Assembly: GCF_023015625.1 (NCBI RefSeq)
Contig: NZ_JALKAH010000003.1
Coordinates: 310,001-374,000, forward strand
DNA: 64,000 nucleotides
From: Yoonia sp. F2084L
GTDB lineage: Bacteria; Pseudomonadota; Alphaproteobacteria; Rhodobacterales; Rhodobacteraceae
Reading direction: 5' to 3'
Program-made: the position numbers and the translations under genes
In this document: piece after piece, positions 16,867 through 26,247 of the stretch
Position numbering within the stretch: the first letter of the stretch is position 1
How the letters are laid out: each line of letters starts with the position of its first letter
Notes under the pieces: model-generated
The model's database searches: none
The model's input: the letters and a program-made list of their open reading frames with translations, nothing else
What the model was told of the DNA's origin: nothing

Positions 16867-17174
16867 CCAGGCTCCTTCTTTGGTGTGTTGGGTGTGCAAT
16901 CGCACGTGTTGCGCTGGGCGATTTGGGCATCTGTTTGACAGCCAGATGGCAGTTTGCCCCTCGGACTATTGTTATTAAACTGTTTTTCCTGGATGACGTA
17001 CGGGAAATTTGCCCCAGAATTCCCATGTAGCTTTTGTAGTCATCTCAGAAATTCTGAATTTACCGCCGCCTTGCCGCGCACTTTTGATCGCTCGCTCGCC
17101 TTATCAGGAGGGGGCCCCTTCCCCTTACTCACCTCACGGGTTACATGACCGCATCTGTCACAAGGAGCAGCCAA

Positions 17175-18197
17175 ATGGGCTATCGAATCGCCGTTGTCGG
17201 TGCCACCGGAAACGTGGGCCGCGAAATGCTGAACATCCTCGCTGAACGGGAATTCCCGGTCGACGAGATTGCCGTTCTGGCCAGCCGCAAATCGCTGGGC
17301 AGCGAAGTCAGCTTTGGCGACAAGACCTTGAAGACGAAAGACCTTGATACGTTTGACTTCACCGGCTGGGATATGGCGCTATTTGCTGTCGGCTCTGACG
17401 CCACCAAAATCTACGCGCCCAAGGCCGCCAAGGCCGGTTGCGTGGTGATCGATAACTCGTCGCTTTATCGCTATGACGCGGATGTGCCGCTGATCGTGCC
17501 CGAGGTGAACGCGGATGCGATCCATGGCTATGCGAAGAAAAACATCATCGCAAACCCCAATTGTTCGACCGCACAGATGGTTGTGGCACTCAAGCCGCTG
17601 CATGACCGTGCCACCATCAAGCGCGTTGTTGTCAGCACGTATCAGTCCGTGTCCGGTGCTGGCAAAGGCGGTATTGATGAGCTGTGGGACCAGACCAAGT
17701 CGATCTACAACCCCACAGACAGCAAGCCACCGCGCCAGTTCACCAAGCAGATCGCGTTCAACGTGATCCCGCATATTGATGTGTTCATGGACAGCGGCGA
17801 GACCAAGGAAGAATGGAAAATGGTCGCCGAGACCAAAAAGATCGTTGATTCCAAGATCAAGGTCACGGCGACTTGTGTGCGCGTTCCGGTGTTCGTCGGC
17901 CACTCAGAGGCGATCAACATCGAATTTGAAGACTTCCTTGACGAGGATGAAGCGCGCGACATCCTGCGCCAAGCCCCCGGTGTCATGGTAATCGACAAGC
18001 GTGAAGACGGCGGCTACGTGACCCCGATTGAATGCGTGGGCGACTTTGCGACTTTCATCAGCCGTATCCGTCAGGACAGTACGATTGATAACGGCCTGAA
18101 CCTGTGGTGCGTGTCCGACAACTTGCGCAAAGGTGCCGCGTTGAATGCGGTGCAGATCGCAGAATTGCTGGGACGTGAGTGCCTGAAAAAGGGCTGA
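17175..18197 (+). CDS. asd: Aspartate-semialdehyde dehydrogenase
   Basis: Asd reduces aspartyl phosphate to aspartate semialdehyde with NADPH, feeding Lys/diaminopimelate, Thr and Met synthesis. The protein is 340 residues. The Rossmann start is GYRIAVVGATGNVGREML; the catalytic cysteine is in NPNCSTAQMVVALKPL; later conserved parts are VSTYQSVSGAGKGG and the substrate-binding RVPVFVGHSEAINIEFE. ATG 17175 has a textbook AAGGAG site; the reading frame continues upstream without support. It is monocistronic, with a strong terminator immediately after. Confidence 0.97.
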   Translation: MGYRIAVVGATGNVGREMLNILAEREFPVDEIAVLASRKSLGSEVSFGDKTLKTKDLDTFDFTGWDMALFAVGSDATKIYAPKAAKAGCVVIDNSSLYRYDADVPLIVPEVNADAIHGYAKKNIIANPNCSTAQMVVALKPLHDRATIKRVVVSTYQSVSGAGKGGIDELWDQTKSIYNPTDSKPPRQFTKQIAFNVIPHIDVFMDSGETKEEWKMVAETKKIVDSKIKVTATCVRVPVFVGHSEAINIEFEDFLDEDEARDILRQAPGVMVIDKREDGGYVTPIECVGDFATFISRIRQDSTIDNGLNLWCVSDNLRKGAALNAVQIAELLGRECLKKG

Positions 18198-18220
18198 GCT
18201 TTATATAAGCGGATTTGATA

Positions 18221-18247
18221 AAGGCGCCCCCGCGGGGCGCCTTTTTG
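18221..18247 (+). terminator. Rho-independent terminator after asd
   Basis: A perfect 10-bp stem AAGGCGCCCC / GGGGCGCCTT with a 3-base loop CGC is followed by TTT, 23 bases beyond the asd stop. Confidence 0.88.
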
Positions 18248-18348
18248 GATTGTAGTCGGATTGTGGTTTTGCGGGACAAAGGGTGCGTTCGCAGTGAATA
18301 GTGGCTGAGCGCTTGCCAATTCTACTTTGTCGTTATGTCGTTCGGACC

Positions 18349-19392
18349 CTAAATAATCTCGTCTTCGTCAAACAATGGGGCCTCTTCAAGCTGGGTTGTC
18401 AGATCGTCCACGGCAGCTTCGGCGGCATCTGAAGACTTGACCGCCGCCACGTGGAACAAAGCATCCCCTTCGTGCACAATAGGCATAACAGCCCGCCCGA
18501 CAATGATGCCACCATAGCGGGTCACAACTTCTATTTCTCTGTCACCAAAGGGGTCAGAGATCGCAGCTACGACGTCGCCTTCTGCAACGACATCACCTTC
18601 GGCTTTGAACATGCGCAGCAGGCCGCCGGCAGGAGCACGTAGCCAATGGCTGTCTGAACAGATAACAGACTTTGCTTTGGGTCCGGCGATACCCGCCAAA
18701 GGCAACATACCCGTCTCTTTGAGCACCCTTAGAATACCCGCCAGACCGGCGCGGACATACATCTCGTCAAATCGCATGCCTTCTCCTGCTTCAAACAACA
18801 GAACATCGACACCAATCTTCTTGGCCTCTTGCCGCAAGCTGCCATCGCGCAACGCGCTCGTCAGGATGACGGGAGCGCCAAAGACGTTTGCCAGCTTCAT
18901 CGTTTTGGCATTGTTGGCAGACACGCGCACTTGTGGCAGGTTCATCCGGTTGATCGCGGCTGAATGTAGATCGATACCAAGAGAGCACCTGACCACTATC
19001 TCTTTCATGAAAATATAGGCAAGGCGCGAGGCAAGCGATCCGTTTGGCGAGCCGGGGAAACAGCGATTCAGATCGCGTCTGTCTGGCAGGTAGCGCGAGT
19101 GGATCAGAAACCCGAACGTGTTCACAATCGGCACAACAATTAACGTCCCGCGCAACGACTTGAGGTTTTTTGCCCGCAACAGGCGTCGCACGATTTCCAC
19201 GCCAATGACCTCGTCCCCGTGGATGCCTGCGCTGACGAATATTGTTGGGCCTTCGTTACGTCCATGAATGACATGTGCAGATAGAGTCACCGGTGTATGA
19301 TCAGATAAAGTGCTAATAGGAATGTTGACGGTCTTGCGGGTTCCGGCCTCAATGCTGACGCCCGCCATCTCAAAACTGGGTCGTTTGATCAT
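18349..19392 (-). CDS. Succinylglutamate desuccinylase/aspartoacylase family protein
   Basis: A 347-residue zinc carboxypeptidase-like protein of the AstE/aspartoacylase family. Zinc ligands are visible in [11 protein letters not shown] (H-x-x-E) and later [19 protein letters not shown] holds the substrate-binding Arg/Asn. The C-terminal beta domain ([20 protein letters not shown]) is a lipoyl-like barrel typical of this subgroup. Its start overlaps the rimK stop as ATGA, so it is the last gene of a rimB-rimK operon. It may remove or trim an amino-acid modification added by RimK; that link is inference from gene order. Confidence 0.88.
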   Translation of the reverse strand: MIKRPSFEMAGVSIEAGTRKTVNIPISTLSDHTPVTLSAHVIHGRNEGPTIFVSAGIHGDEVIGVEIVRRLLRAKNLKSLRGTLIVVPIVNTFGFLIHSRYLPDRRDLNRCFPGSPNGSLASRLAYIFMKEIVVRCSLGIDLHSAAINRMNLPQVRVSANNAKTMKLANVFGAPVILTSALRDGSLRQEAKKIGVDVLLFEAGEGMRFDEMYVRAGLAGILRVLKETGMLPLAGIAGPKAKSVICSDSHWLRAPAGGLLRMFKAEGDVVAEGDVVAAISDPFGDREIEVVTRYGGIIVGRAVMPIVHEGDALFHVAAVKSSDAAEAAVDDLTTQLEEAPLFDEDEII

Positions 19393-20294
19393 CCCTTGCC
19401 TTTTGTTTTTGTCGCGTTGGGTTTCGCGTGTTTTTCGATGTACTCGATAATCTTGCCTGCGATATCAAGGCCTGTCGCTTTCTCAACCCCTTCAAGACCG
19501 GGTGAAGAGTTCACCTCCATCACCACAGGGCCGTGATTGGCGCGCAGCATGTCGACGCCACAAACATTTAGACCCATCGCTTTTGCTGATCGTATCGCCG
19601 TCGATCGTTCTTCTGGTGATAGTTTGATCAATTCGGCCGATCCGCCACGGTGCAGGTTTGATCTGAAATCACCTTCCGCTCCGGTCCGTTTCATCGCCGC
19701 AACAACCTTACCGCCAACCACAATGGCGCGGATATCTGTGCCGCCGGCCTCTTTTATGAACTCTTGTAACAAGATGTTCACACCGGCACCGCGAAAGGCT
19801 TCGACCACCGACTTTGCCGAACGTTTGGTATCCGCCAGAACGACCCCGATCCCTTGTGTGCCTTCCAACAGCTTGATCACAACCGGTGCGCCGCCTGCAA
19901 GTTCAAGCACTTCTTCAGTCTGCTTGGGATCATGGGCGAATGTCGTTACGGGCAGGCCAATGCCGTCGCGCGCGAGTAGCTGCATGGAGCGTAGTTTGTC
20001 GCGTGACCGGCCTATCGCCACGCTTTCGTTCAATGGATAGACGCCTTGCATCTCAAACTGGCGCAGCACCGCCATGCCGTAAAACGTGATTGATGCACCG
20101 ATGCGCGGAATGACAGCATCGTAGCCGACAAGTTTTTCACCATTGTAGTAAACTTCGGGCCTGCGCGAGGCGATGTTCATGTAGCAACGTAGGGTATTGA
20201 TGATGTCCAGTTTGTGCCCCCGAGCTTCTGCTGCGGCCTTCAGGCGCTTGTGGGTATACAGTTCGGCATTTCGGGCAAGCATCGCGATCTTCAT
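19389..20294 (-). CDS. rimK: RimK family ATP-grasp glutamate ligase
   Basis: An ATP-grasp ligase of the RimK family (301 residues), which in gammaproteobacteria adds glutamates to the C-terminus of ribosomal protein S6. Start [19 protein letters not shown]-terminal domain with [19 protein letters not shown]-grasp core [49 protein letters not shown], and the metal-binding end [31 protein letters not shown] 20294 follows an AAAGGAC ribosome site. It lies between the retropepsin-like rimB-type gene and an aspartoacylase-like gene. Confidence 0.94.
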   Translation of the reverse strand: MKIAMLARNAELYTHKRLKAAAEARGHKLDIINTLRCYMNIASRRPEVYYNGEKLVGYDAVIPRIGASITFYGMAVLRQFEMQGVYPLNESVAIGRSRDKLRSMQLLARDGIGLPVTTFAHDPKQTEEVLELAGGAPVVIKLLEGTQGIGVVLADTKRSAKSVVEAFRGAGVNILLQEFIKEAGGTDIRAIVVGGKVVAAMKRTGAEGDFRSNLHRGGSAELIKLSPEERSTAIRSAKAMGLNVCGVDMLRANHGPVVMEVNSSPGLEGVEKATGLDIAGKIIEYIEKHAKPNATKTKGKG

Positions 20295-20307
20295 GGGCTT
20301 AGTCCTT

Positions 20308-20766
20308 TTAAGTTGGCTTGTTGCTGACAAGGTATGACTTGCCAGGGTGGACCGCGATATTGCGGCCACGCAGCGCGCGGCGACCCAGAATAAGAGGAAA
20401 TCGCATTGTGCCACGGTCCGTTAGTGATATGTCTATGTCCCACTTTCGCCCGGCGAGTACCATGGGGGTGCGGATAACGATGCGGGTTTCGGGTCTCCCG
20501 CCTGTGTTTTTGATGTCCCGCTTGGTAAAAACGGGAAATTCGCATGTGCGGGCGGGTGTTCCCGCGATGTCGGGGCTTCGGAAACGCACCCATTTTTCGT
20601 CGCCTTTGTAGAATGTCTCGATATCATCGGCATGCAGGGCCGTTGTCTTCGCACCGGTGTCTACCTTCACTGCAAAGTCCTGAAGCCCGAGTTCGGGCAA
20701 GCTGATACATTCGTGCCAACCGATGACCATAAGTGGCCGTGACTGAACAGATTTTGGGTTTTTCAT
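20308..20766 (-). CDS. rimB: RimB-type retropepsin-like protein (ATP-dependent zinc protease family)
   Basis: A 152-residue protein of PF05618-type, annotated as ATP-dependent zinc protease but with an aspartic-protease-like fold. The active-site-like segment is [18 protein letters not shown] (D-T-G-A), followed by a second half with [24 protein letters not shown]. RimB acts with RimA and RimK in Pseudomonas S6 modification (known for the family). First gene of the three-gene operon, 13 bases before rimK. Confidence 0.87.
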   Translation of the reverse strand: MKNPKSVQSRPLMVIGWHECISLPELGLQDFAVKVDTGAKTTALHADDIETFYKGDEKWVRFRSPDIAGTPARTCEFPVFTKRDIKNTGGRPETRIVIRTPMVLAGRKWDIDISLTDRGTMRFPLILGRRALRGRNIAVHPGKSYLVSNKPT

Positions 20767-20986
20767 ATGTATTCATTCCATCGCGATGCGTTGATTTGCA
20801 CTGTGCCTTATCCATTGTAGCGACGCTAGTCGGCGAAGCTGCCAATCGTGCGCGGCGCAGTATGGGTGCCTGTGGGCGCCAAGCCGATCTTCATTCCCGA
20901 AGTAATTTTCAACCCTACCCAAGGATCGCTCCCCGCCATCCGTCAAAGCCTGTATAACCATATGCAACATATGCAGGAGACTATTC

Positions 20987-22651
20987 ATGTATCGCTTTTT
21001 TCTGACCACCAGCCTGATTGCCCTCGCGGCCCCTTCCTTTGCGGATACGTTCACCGGCGAGGCCCGTGTTGATACCGTCACGATCTATCCCGGTCTTGCG
21101 ACGGTCACCCGGCAGGTGACGCTGGATTTGCCCGCCGGTCAGCATGAGATTGTCGTGCCGGGTATGCCCGAAGGCTTGGCCACCGAAGGGCTACGCTTGG
21201 CGGCACCAGCGGGAACGCAGGTGGGCGCGGTGAACCTCGCCTTTGACCGTTTGCCGGTGACCCCGGATCAGTCTGCGCCAGAAATCATCGCCGCCCGTGA
21301 TGAGGTCGAGCGGTTGGAAGGCGTGCTGCGTGATCGTGCTGCCGCCATTGCCCAGATCAGGTTGCGTGTGCAGGCCGCCGACGAGCAGATCGCATTTTTG
21401 CAAAGCCTGTCACAGGCCAGCGCAGGTGAGGCTTTGACCGCAGCTTCGGTCGCCGACATTCGGGCGTTGGCGCAGATGGTTGGATCTGAGACATTGGTTG
21501 CGCGTGAAGCGGCCTTTGCCGCCGAGCAAGAGGCGAAGGCCGCCGAATTGGCCCGTCAAGATGATGTTGAGGCGCTACAGGACGCCCAGCAGGCCTTGGC
21601 CGCTTTGTTGCAGCCCGAGCAGGAAGGCGCGGTTCTGACGTTCACGTTGACGGTGGCCGAAGCGGGTGAGGTGACGGTTGATGTCAGCTCTGTTGAGGGC
21701 TTTGCCAATTGGTCGCCGGTCTATGACATGCGCCTGACGACGGGGGATGAGGCGGCGTTGGATATCGACCGCGCTGTGGTGATCAGCCAGCAGACCGGGC
21801 AGGACTGGAATGATGTGCAGTTGATCCTGTCGACCGCCCGTCCGGGTGAGCAGATTGCCCCAAGCGGCGTTTGGGCACCGCTTCGCCGGATTATCTCGGA
21901 AGAGGAATTGGACCGCGAGAGGGGTGCTTTGATGATGGCGGATGAGGTGCAATCCTTGTCGCGATCTGCTGTTGGTGGGATGGCAGAGGCTATGATGGAA
22001 GCCCCGGTGCAGATGACCGCAAAGGCCGATTTCAGCGGGGCAACGGTGACTTACATCTATCCGGGTCGCGTGGATATCCGCAACGGGGTGGAGGACTTGC
22101 GCCTGCCGCTGGATACTTTGGCATTTGAAGCGGATGTCTGGGCCGAGGCGGCGCCAAGTCGTGATCAGATTGCGTACCGGATGGCGGAATTTACCAATGA
22201 TACGGGCGAAGTGATGTTGCCCGGTCAAGCGCTAATCTTTGCCGATGGGACGATGATTGGCTTTAGTCAATTGCCGCTTCTGGCGGCCGGTGCGGATACT
22301 GAGATGGGCTTTGGTCCATTGGATGGTCTGCGCCTGACGCGCGCGACACCAAATAAGACGACAGGTGATGTAGGTGTGTTTACAAGTTCCAACCAGTTGA
22401 CCGAGCAGGCGGTGTTGACGGTTGAAAACCTGACGGGTCAAGACTGGGCGGTGAAACTGCGCGATGCGATCCCCTATTCGGAGCAGGATGATCTGGAAGT
22501 GGAATTCACCGCCAGCCCGGCAGTGACCCGCCGTGATCCTGAGGGCTTGCGTGGTATTCTGGAGTGGGATCTGGATGTCGCCGCTGGCGATAAGACGGAA
22601 GTGACGCTGGACTATACGCTGACATGGCCAAGCGGGTTTGTGTTGCGGTAA
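20987..22651 (+). CDS. DUF4139 domain (MuiA-like) secreted protein
   Basis: A 554-residue exported protein with signal peptide YRFFLTTSLIALAAPSFA. The N-terminal DUF4140-like part includes ARVDTVTIYPGLATVTRQV; residues of about 90-210 form a coiled coil rich in Ala/Glu/Gln. The C-terminal DUF4139 part starts near NWSPVYDMRLTTGDEAALDIDRAVVISQQTGQDW, with further strands to the end. Proteins of this layout are called mucoidy inhibitor MuiA because overexpression affected capsule in other bacteria; the mechanism is unknown. ATG 20987 follows GCAGGAGAC. Confidence 0.88.
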   Translation: MYRFFLTTSLIALAAPSFADTFTGEARVDTVTIYPGLATVTRQVTLDLPAGQHEIVVPGMPEGLATEGLRLAAPAGTQVGAVNLAFDRLPVTPDQSAPEIIAARDEVERLEGVLRDRAAAIAQIRLRVQAADEQIAFLQSLSQASAGEALTAASVADIRALAQMVGSETLVAREAAFAAEQEAKAAELARQDDVEALQDAQQALAALLQPEQEGAVLTFTLTVAEAGEVTVDVSSVEGFANWSPVYDMRLTTGDEAALDIDRAVVISQQTGQDWNDVQLILSTARPGEQIAPSGVWAPLRRIISEEELDRERGALMMADEVQSLSRSAVGGMAEAMMEAPVQMTAKADFSGATVTYIYPGRVDIRNGVEDLRLPLDTLAFEADVWAEAAPSRDQIAYRMAEFTNDTGEVMLPGQALIFADGTMIGFSQLPLLAAGADTEMGFGPLDGLRLTRATPNKTTGDVGVFTSSNQLTEQAVLTVENLTGQDWAVKLRDAIPYSEQDDLEVEFTASPAVTRRDPEGLRGILEWDLDVAAGDKTEVTLDYTLTWPSGFVLR

Positions 22652-22663
22652 GGTTGCGCAAAG

Positions 22664-22689
22664 GTAAGGTGGATCATGATCCACCTTAC
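22664..22689. repeat. 26-bp perfect palindrome after the MuiA-like gene
   Basis: A perfect two-fold palindrome centred between 22676 and 22677, arms GTAAGGTGGATCA on each strand. It starts 12 bases after the stop codon. It has no T-run, and resembles the short GTAGGGTGG-type palindromes of Rhodobacterales intergenic regions. It could cruciform, terminate weakly or be a dispersed repeat. Confidence 0.85.
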
Positions 22690-22727
22690 TGGCCGCACAA
22701 GAGGTGGCCGAAACAGGTGGATGTCAC

Positions 22728-23855
22728 ATGACACAAACGATGCAACGGCAACCAGATCGCGCGCTTTTGCCAGATTACCTGCGGCTGATTGCGCTCTTTG
22801 GGATTGTTGTTGTTAACGTCCAATACATCGCCTTTTCGGTGTTTGAGAGCATCGCCACTCCAACGGTGCAGTCGCAGACGGATGCGGTCACCTTGTTCTT
22901 GGTGCATGGGCTGGCACTTTTGAAAACCTATGGTCTTTTTTCCTTCATGTTTGGCGTTGGGCTTGGGTTCTTGATGCGCGCGTCCGAACGGCGCGGGCTG
23001 CCATTCGGGAAGGTCTATCGCAATCGGATGATCGGGCTGCTGCTCTTGGGTCTGGCCCATGGTTTGCTGTTTTTTCCGGGTGATATTCTGGTGATTTATG
23101 CAGTCACCGGGTCGATCTTGTATTTGTTTCGAAATTGGACCGTGCAACGCCTTGTGCGCGTCGGTGCCGCCCTGTTGATCGTTCAGGCGATTATCATTCC
23201 GGTGCTTGTGTTCATGCCGGACGACACCCCCGCCGAGTTTGTGCAGTTTGAACAGATAGCGCTGATCGACGGCGGCTTTCTGAAAGCTGCGATTTTTCGC
23301 AGCATCGGGTTTGCGTTTTCGCTGCCGGTCTTTTTGGTGTTTCAGGGTATCTCGGCTTTGGGGTGGTTCTGCCTCGGTCTGGCTGCGGTGAAATCCGGGA
23401 TGATCGACAATGCCGAACATCCATTGTGGCGGCGTGCGCGGCGTTTGTGTTTGCTGCCCGGTGTCGTGCTTAGCCTGCTGGGTGCTGCCATTTGGCAGTG
23501 GGGTGCGCCTTTGCCCGGTGCTGCGCTGACGACAAGCATCGCGCCTTTGGCGACGCTGGGATATCTGGGCCTGATCGCCGCGATTGCCCGCCCGCCGGGG
23601 CCGTTGGTGGCGCGGGTGCTACGCGCGGGCGGGTCGAGCCTTAGCATTTATCTGGGTCAGTCGATCATTCTGACGACGATATTCGCGGGGTACGGGTTTG
23701 GTCTTTGGAATCAAGTCGACAGGATGACAGCCACCTTGATCGCCATTGGCGTGACTGTCCTGTTGATCGGAGCACTTTCCATTTGGCGGCTTTGGTTCCG
23801 CCAGGGTCCGTTTGAATTGCTGCTGCGCAGGATCACCTATGCGGGCACAGTTTAG
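22728..23855 (+). CDS. DUF418 family membrane protein (YeiB-like)
   Basis: A 375-residue polytopic membrane protein with about ten hydrophobic segments. The opening LLPDYLRLIALFGIVVVNVQ is the usual DUF418 start (a D-x-x-R-x-x-A-x-x-G-I-x-x-V-N pattern); the region GLSLSIYLGQSIILTTIFAGYGFGLWNQV and the terminal WRLWFRQGPFELLLRRITY match the C-terminal DUF418 signature (G-P-x-E-x-L-x-R). Function is not established. ATG 22728 has an AGGTGG site; a GTG at 22704 is less likely. Confidence 0.9.
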   Translation: MTQTMQRQPDRALLPDYLRLIALFGIVVVNVQYIAFSVFESIATPTVQSQTDAVTLFLVHGLALLKTYGLFSFMFGVGLGFLMRASERRGLPFGKVYRNRMIGLLLLGLAHGLLFFPGDILVIYAVTGSILYLFRNWTVQRLVRVGAALLIVQAIIIPVLVFMPDDTPAEFVQFEQIALIDGGFLKAAIFRSIGFAFSLPVFLVFQGISALGWFCLGLAAVKSGMIDNAEHPLWRRARRLCLLPGVVLSLLGAAIWQWGAPLPGAALTTSIAPLATLGYLGLIAAIARPPGPLVARVLRAGGSSLSIYLGQSIILTTIFAGYGFGLWNQVDRMTATLIAIGVTVLLIGALSIWRLWFRQGPFELLLRRITYAGTV

Positions 23856-23883
23856 TTTCAAAAGAGGGCTGAGCCCGAAAGTA

Positions 23884-23912
23884 AAAAGGGCCCCTCGCGG
23901 AGCCCCTTTCTG
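23884..23912. terminator. Terminator between convergent DUF418 and ETF-QO genes
   Basis: A hairpin of AAAAGGGCCCC and GGAGCCCCTTT around TCGC lies between the two stops, with A-rich and T-rich sides in both orientations, so it may work bidirectionally. Confidence 0.65.
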
Positions 23913-23913
23913 A

Positions 23914-25560
23914 TCACATATTCGGATAGTTCGGTCCGTCCCCACCTTGCGGCACCGTCCATGTGATGTTCTGGCTGGGGTCTTTGATGTCGCAGGTTTT
24001 GCAGTGCACGCAGTTCTGGAAGTTGATCTGGAACTTCGTCTCAGCCCCTTCACCCACAAATTCGTAAACACCTGCCGGGCAGTAGCGCGCCGATGGGCCG
24101 GCGTATTTCGCCAAGTTCACACTGACTGGCACATCGGGGTCGGTCAGATGCAAATGCGCAGGCTGGCTTTCTTCGTGGTTGGTGAAGCTGAAGGATACGT
24201 TCGTCAGCCGGTCGAAGGACAGCGTGCCGTCCGGCTTGGGATAATGGATTTCCTTGTGCTTGCTGGCTTCTTCGGTCGCATCAGCGTCGGATTTGCCGTG
24301 CGCCAATGTGCCCAAGAACCCGATCCCGAAGGTGTTCATCCACATGTCCATGCCGCCTATGCCAAGCGAGGCAAGCAGCCCGTATTTGGACCAGAGCGGC
24401 TTGACGTTGCGCACTTTCTTGAGGTCATTGCCAATCTCGCCTTTGCGTACGGCCTTGTCGTAGCCGTCCAGCAAATCACCGCTGCGACCGGCTTTGATGG
24501 CGTCTACCGCGACCTCCGCCGCTTCGATGCCTGACAGCATGGCGTTATGGTTGCCCTTGATGCGCGGCACGTTGACCATACCTGCGGCACAGCCCAACAA
24601 AGCGCCGCCGGGGAATTCCAGTTGCGGCATGGATTGGTAGCCACCCTCGGAAATCGCGCGCGCGCCATAGGCGACCCGTTTGCCGCCTTTAAGCAATTCA
24701 GCCACCTGTGGATGGTGCTTGAACCGTTGGAATTCCATGTAAGGGAAGACATGCGGGTTTTTGTAGTTCAGGTGTACGACGAAACCGACATAGACCTGAT
24801 TGTTTTCAAGGTGGTAGATGAATGATCCGCCGCCTGCGTTGCCTTCCAATGGCCAGCCCATTGTGTGGGTGACGGTGCCTTCACTATGCTTCTCGGGGTC
24901 GATTTCCCAGATTTCTTTCATGCCAAGGCCGTATTTCTGTACGTCGGATTTGGCAGCAAGATCGTATTTGGCGATCACCTGCTTGGACAGCGATCCGCGC
25001 ACGCCTTCGCCCAGGAACACGTATTTGCCGTGCAGCTCCATACCGGGTTCATAGGACGGGCCGGGGGTGCCGTCGGCGTTCTTGCCGAATTCGCCCGCGA
25101 CGACGCCTTTGACTTCGCCATTTTCGCCATAGACGATTTCGGAACAGGACATGCCAGGGAAAATCTCAACGCCCATTTCTTCGGCTTGTTCGGCCATCCA
25201 GCGGCAGACGTTGCCCATCGACACGATGTAGTTGCCGTGGTTGTTCATCAGGGGTGGCATCACAATGTTGGGGATGCGCAGTTGCCCGGCTTCACCCAGC
25301 ATATAAAAGTTGTCTTCTTTCACAGGCACGTTCAAAGGCGCGCCCTTGTCTTTCCAGTCCGGGATCAGCTTGTTCAAGCCGACCGGATCAAGCACCGCAC
25401 CAGACAGGATATGCGCGCCTACTTCGGACCCTTTTTCAAGGACCACGACATTCAGATCAGCGTCCAACTGCTTCAGCCGGATCGCGGCAGATAGACCCGC
25501 TGGGCCTGCGCCGACGATCACTACGTCATATTCCATCGCTTCGCGTTCAATCTCGGCCAT
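23914..25560 (-). CDS. Electron-transfer flavoprotein-ubiquinone oxidoreductase
   Basis: Membrane-associated enzyme that passes electrons from reduced ETF (fatty-acid and amino-acid oxidation) to ubiquinone. 548 residues. FAD-binding start YDVVIVGAGPAGLSAAIRLKQ; ubiquinone-binding and flavin domains through the middle; C-terminal 4Fe-4S cluster region YCPAGVYEF ... NCVHCKTCDIKDPSQNITW with four cysteines. The ETF subunits themselves are not in the window. ATG 25560 has GAGGATG upstream; the longer frame lacks support. Confidence 0.97.
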   Translation of the reverse strand: MAEIEREAMEYDVVIVGAGPAGLSAAIRLKQLDADLNVVVLEKGSEVGAHILSGAVLDPVGLNKLIPDWKDKGAPLNVPVKEDNFYMLGEAGQLRIPNIVMPPLMNNHGNYIVSMGNVCRWMAEQAEEMGVEIFPGMSCSEIVYGENGEVKGVVAGEFGKNADGTPGPSYEPGMELHGKYVFLGEGVRGSLSKQVIAKYDLAAKSDVQKYGLGMKEIWEIDPEKHSEGTVTHTMGWPLEGNAGGGSFIYHLENNQVYVGFVVHLNYKNPHVFPYMEFQRFKHHPQVAELLKGGKRVAYGARAISEGGYQSMPQLEFPGGALLGCAAGMVNVPRIKGNHNAMLSGIEAAEVAVDAIKAGRSGDLLDGYDKAVRKGEIGNDLKKVRNVKPLWSKYGLLASLGIGGMDMWMNTFGIGFLGTLAHGKSDADATEEASKHKEIHYPKPDGTLSFDRLTNVSFSFTNHEESQPAHLHLTDPDVPVSVNLAKYAGPSARYCPAGVYEFVGEGAETKFQINFQNCVHCKTCDIKDPSQNITWTVPQGGDGPNYPNM

Positions 25561-25693
25561 GTCACATCCTCTAAACCTTGGGGCGCTGGCCCCTTTCAAT
25601 CAGTCGCAGCAAGCGTTACCTGATGAAGGATTAAGGGGCAATCAAGACACGACGTCAAAATAGGCGCACGCGACATCAAATCGCGGCAAAGCC

Positions 25694-25722
25694 TTGACTT
25701 GGCGCGGCTCTAATAGACTATG
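25694..25722 (+). promoter_or_regulatory. Possible sigma-70-type promoter for greA
   Basis: TTGACT at 25694 with a weak -10-like GACTAT 16 bases later, 40 bases upstream of the greA start. The -35 is good, the -10 is poor. Confidence 0.35.
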
Positions 25723-25762
25723 AACGTTCGATTTATAATTTTCCCCTCGGAGGGGCGCGACG

Positions 25763-26233
25763 ATGGACAAGATACCACTGACCCGGGCTGGCTTTGACAA
25801 GCTGGATGCAGAGCTTAAGCACCTCAAGACCGTTGAACGCCCGGCGATTATCCGCGCGATTTCCGAGGCGCGCGAACATGGCGATCTGTCCGAGAATGCG
25901 GAATATCACTCTGCCAAGGAAAAACAGTCCTTTATTGAGGGTCGTGTGAAAGAGCTCGAAGGCGTGATTTCTTTGGCGGATGTCATTGATGTGTCAAAAC
26001 TATCCGGCACCGTTAAGTTTGGTGCGACCGTGGCGTTGGTCGATGAAGATACCGACGAAGAAAAGACCTATCAGATTGTGGGCGAATACGAGGCTGACAT
26101 CGAGAGTGGGCTGCTGAACATGAAGTCCCCCTTGTCGCGGGCCTTGATTGGCAAGGACGAAGGTGACAGCGTTGATGTGCGTACCCCCGGGGGTGTGCGC
26201 AGCTATGAAATTCTGTCGATCGTCTATAAATAG
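25763..26233 (+). CDS. greA: Transcription elongation factor GreA
   Basis: GreA rescues backtracked RNA polymerase by stimulating transcript cleavage. 156 residues: N-terminal coiled coil ([52 protein letters not shown] region) with the tip acidic residues in DLSENAEYH, and the C-terminal FKBP-like domain ([29 protein letters not shown] ... [14 protein letters not shown]). A strong CGGAGGGG ribosome site precedes ATG 25763. Confidence 0.97.
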   Translation: MDKIPLTRAGFDKLDAELKHLKTVERPAIIRAISEAREHGDLSENAEYHSAKEKQSFIEGRVKELEGVISLADVIDVSKLSGTVKFGATVALVDEDTDEEKTYQIVGEYEADIESGLLNMKSPLSRALIGKDEGDSVDVRTPGGVRSYEILSIVYK

Positions 26234-26247
26234 AAAGCGCACCGGTT

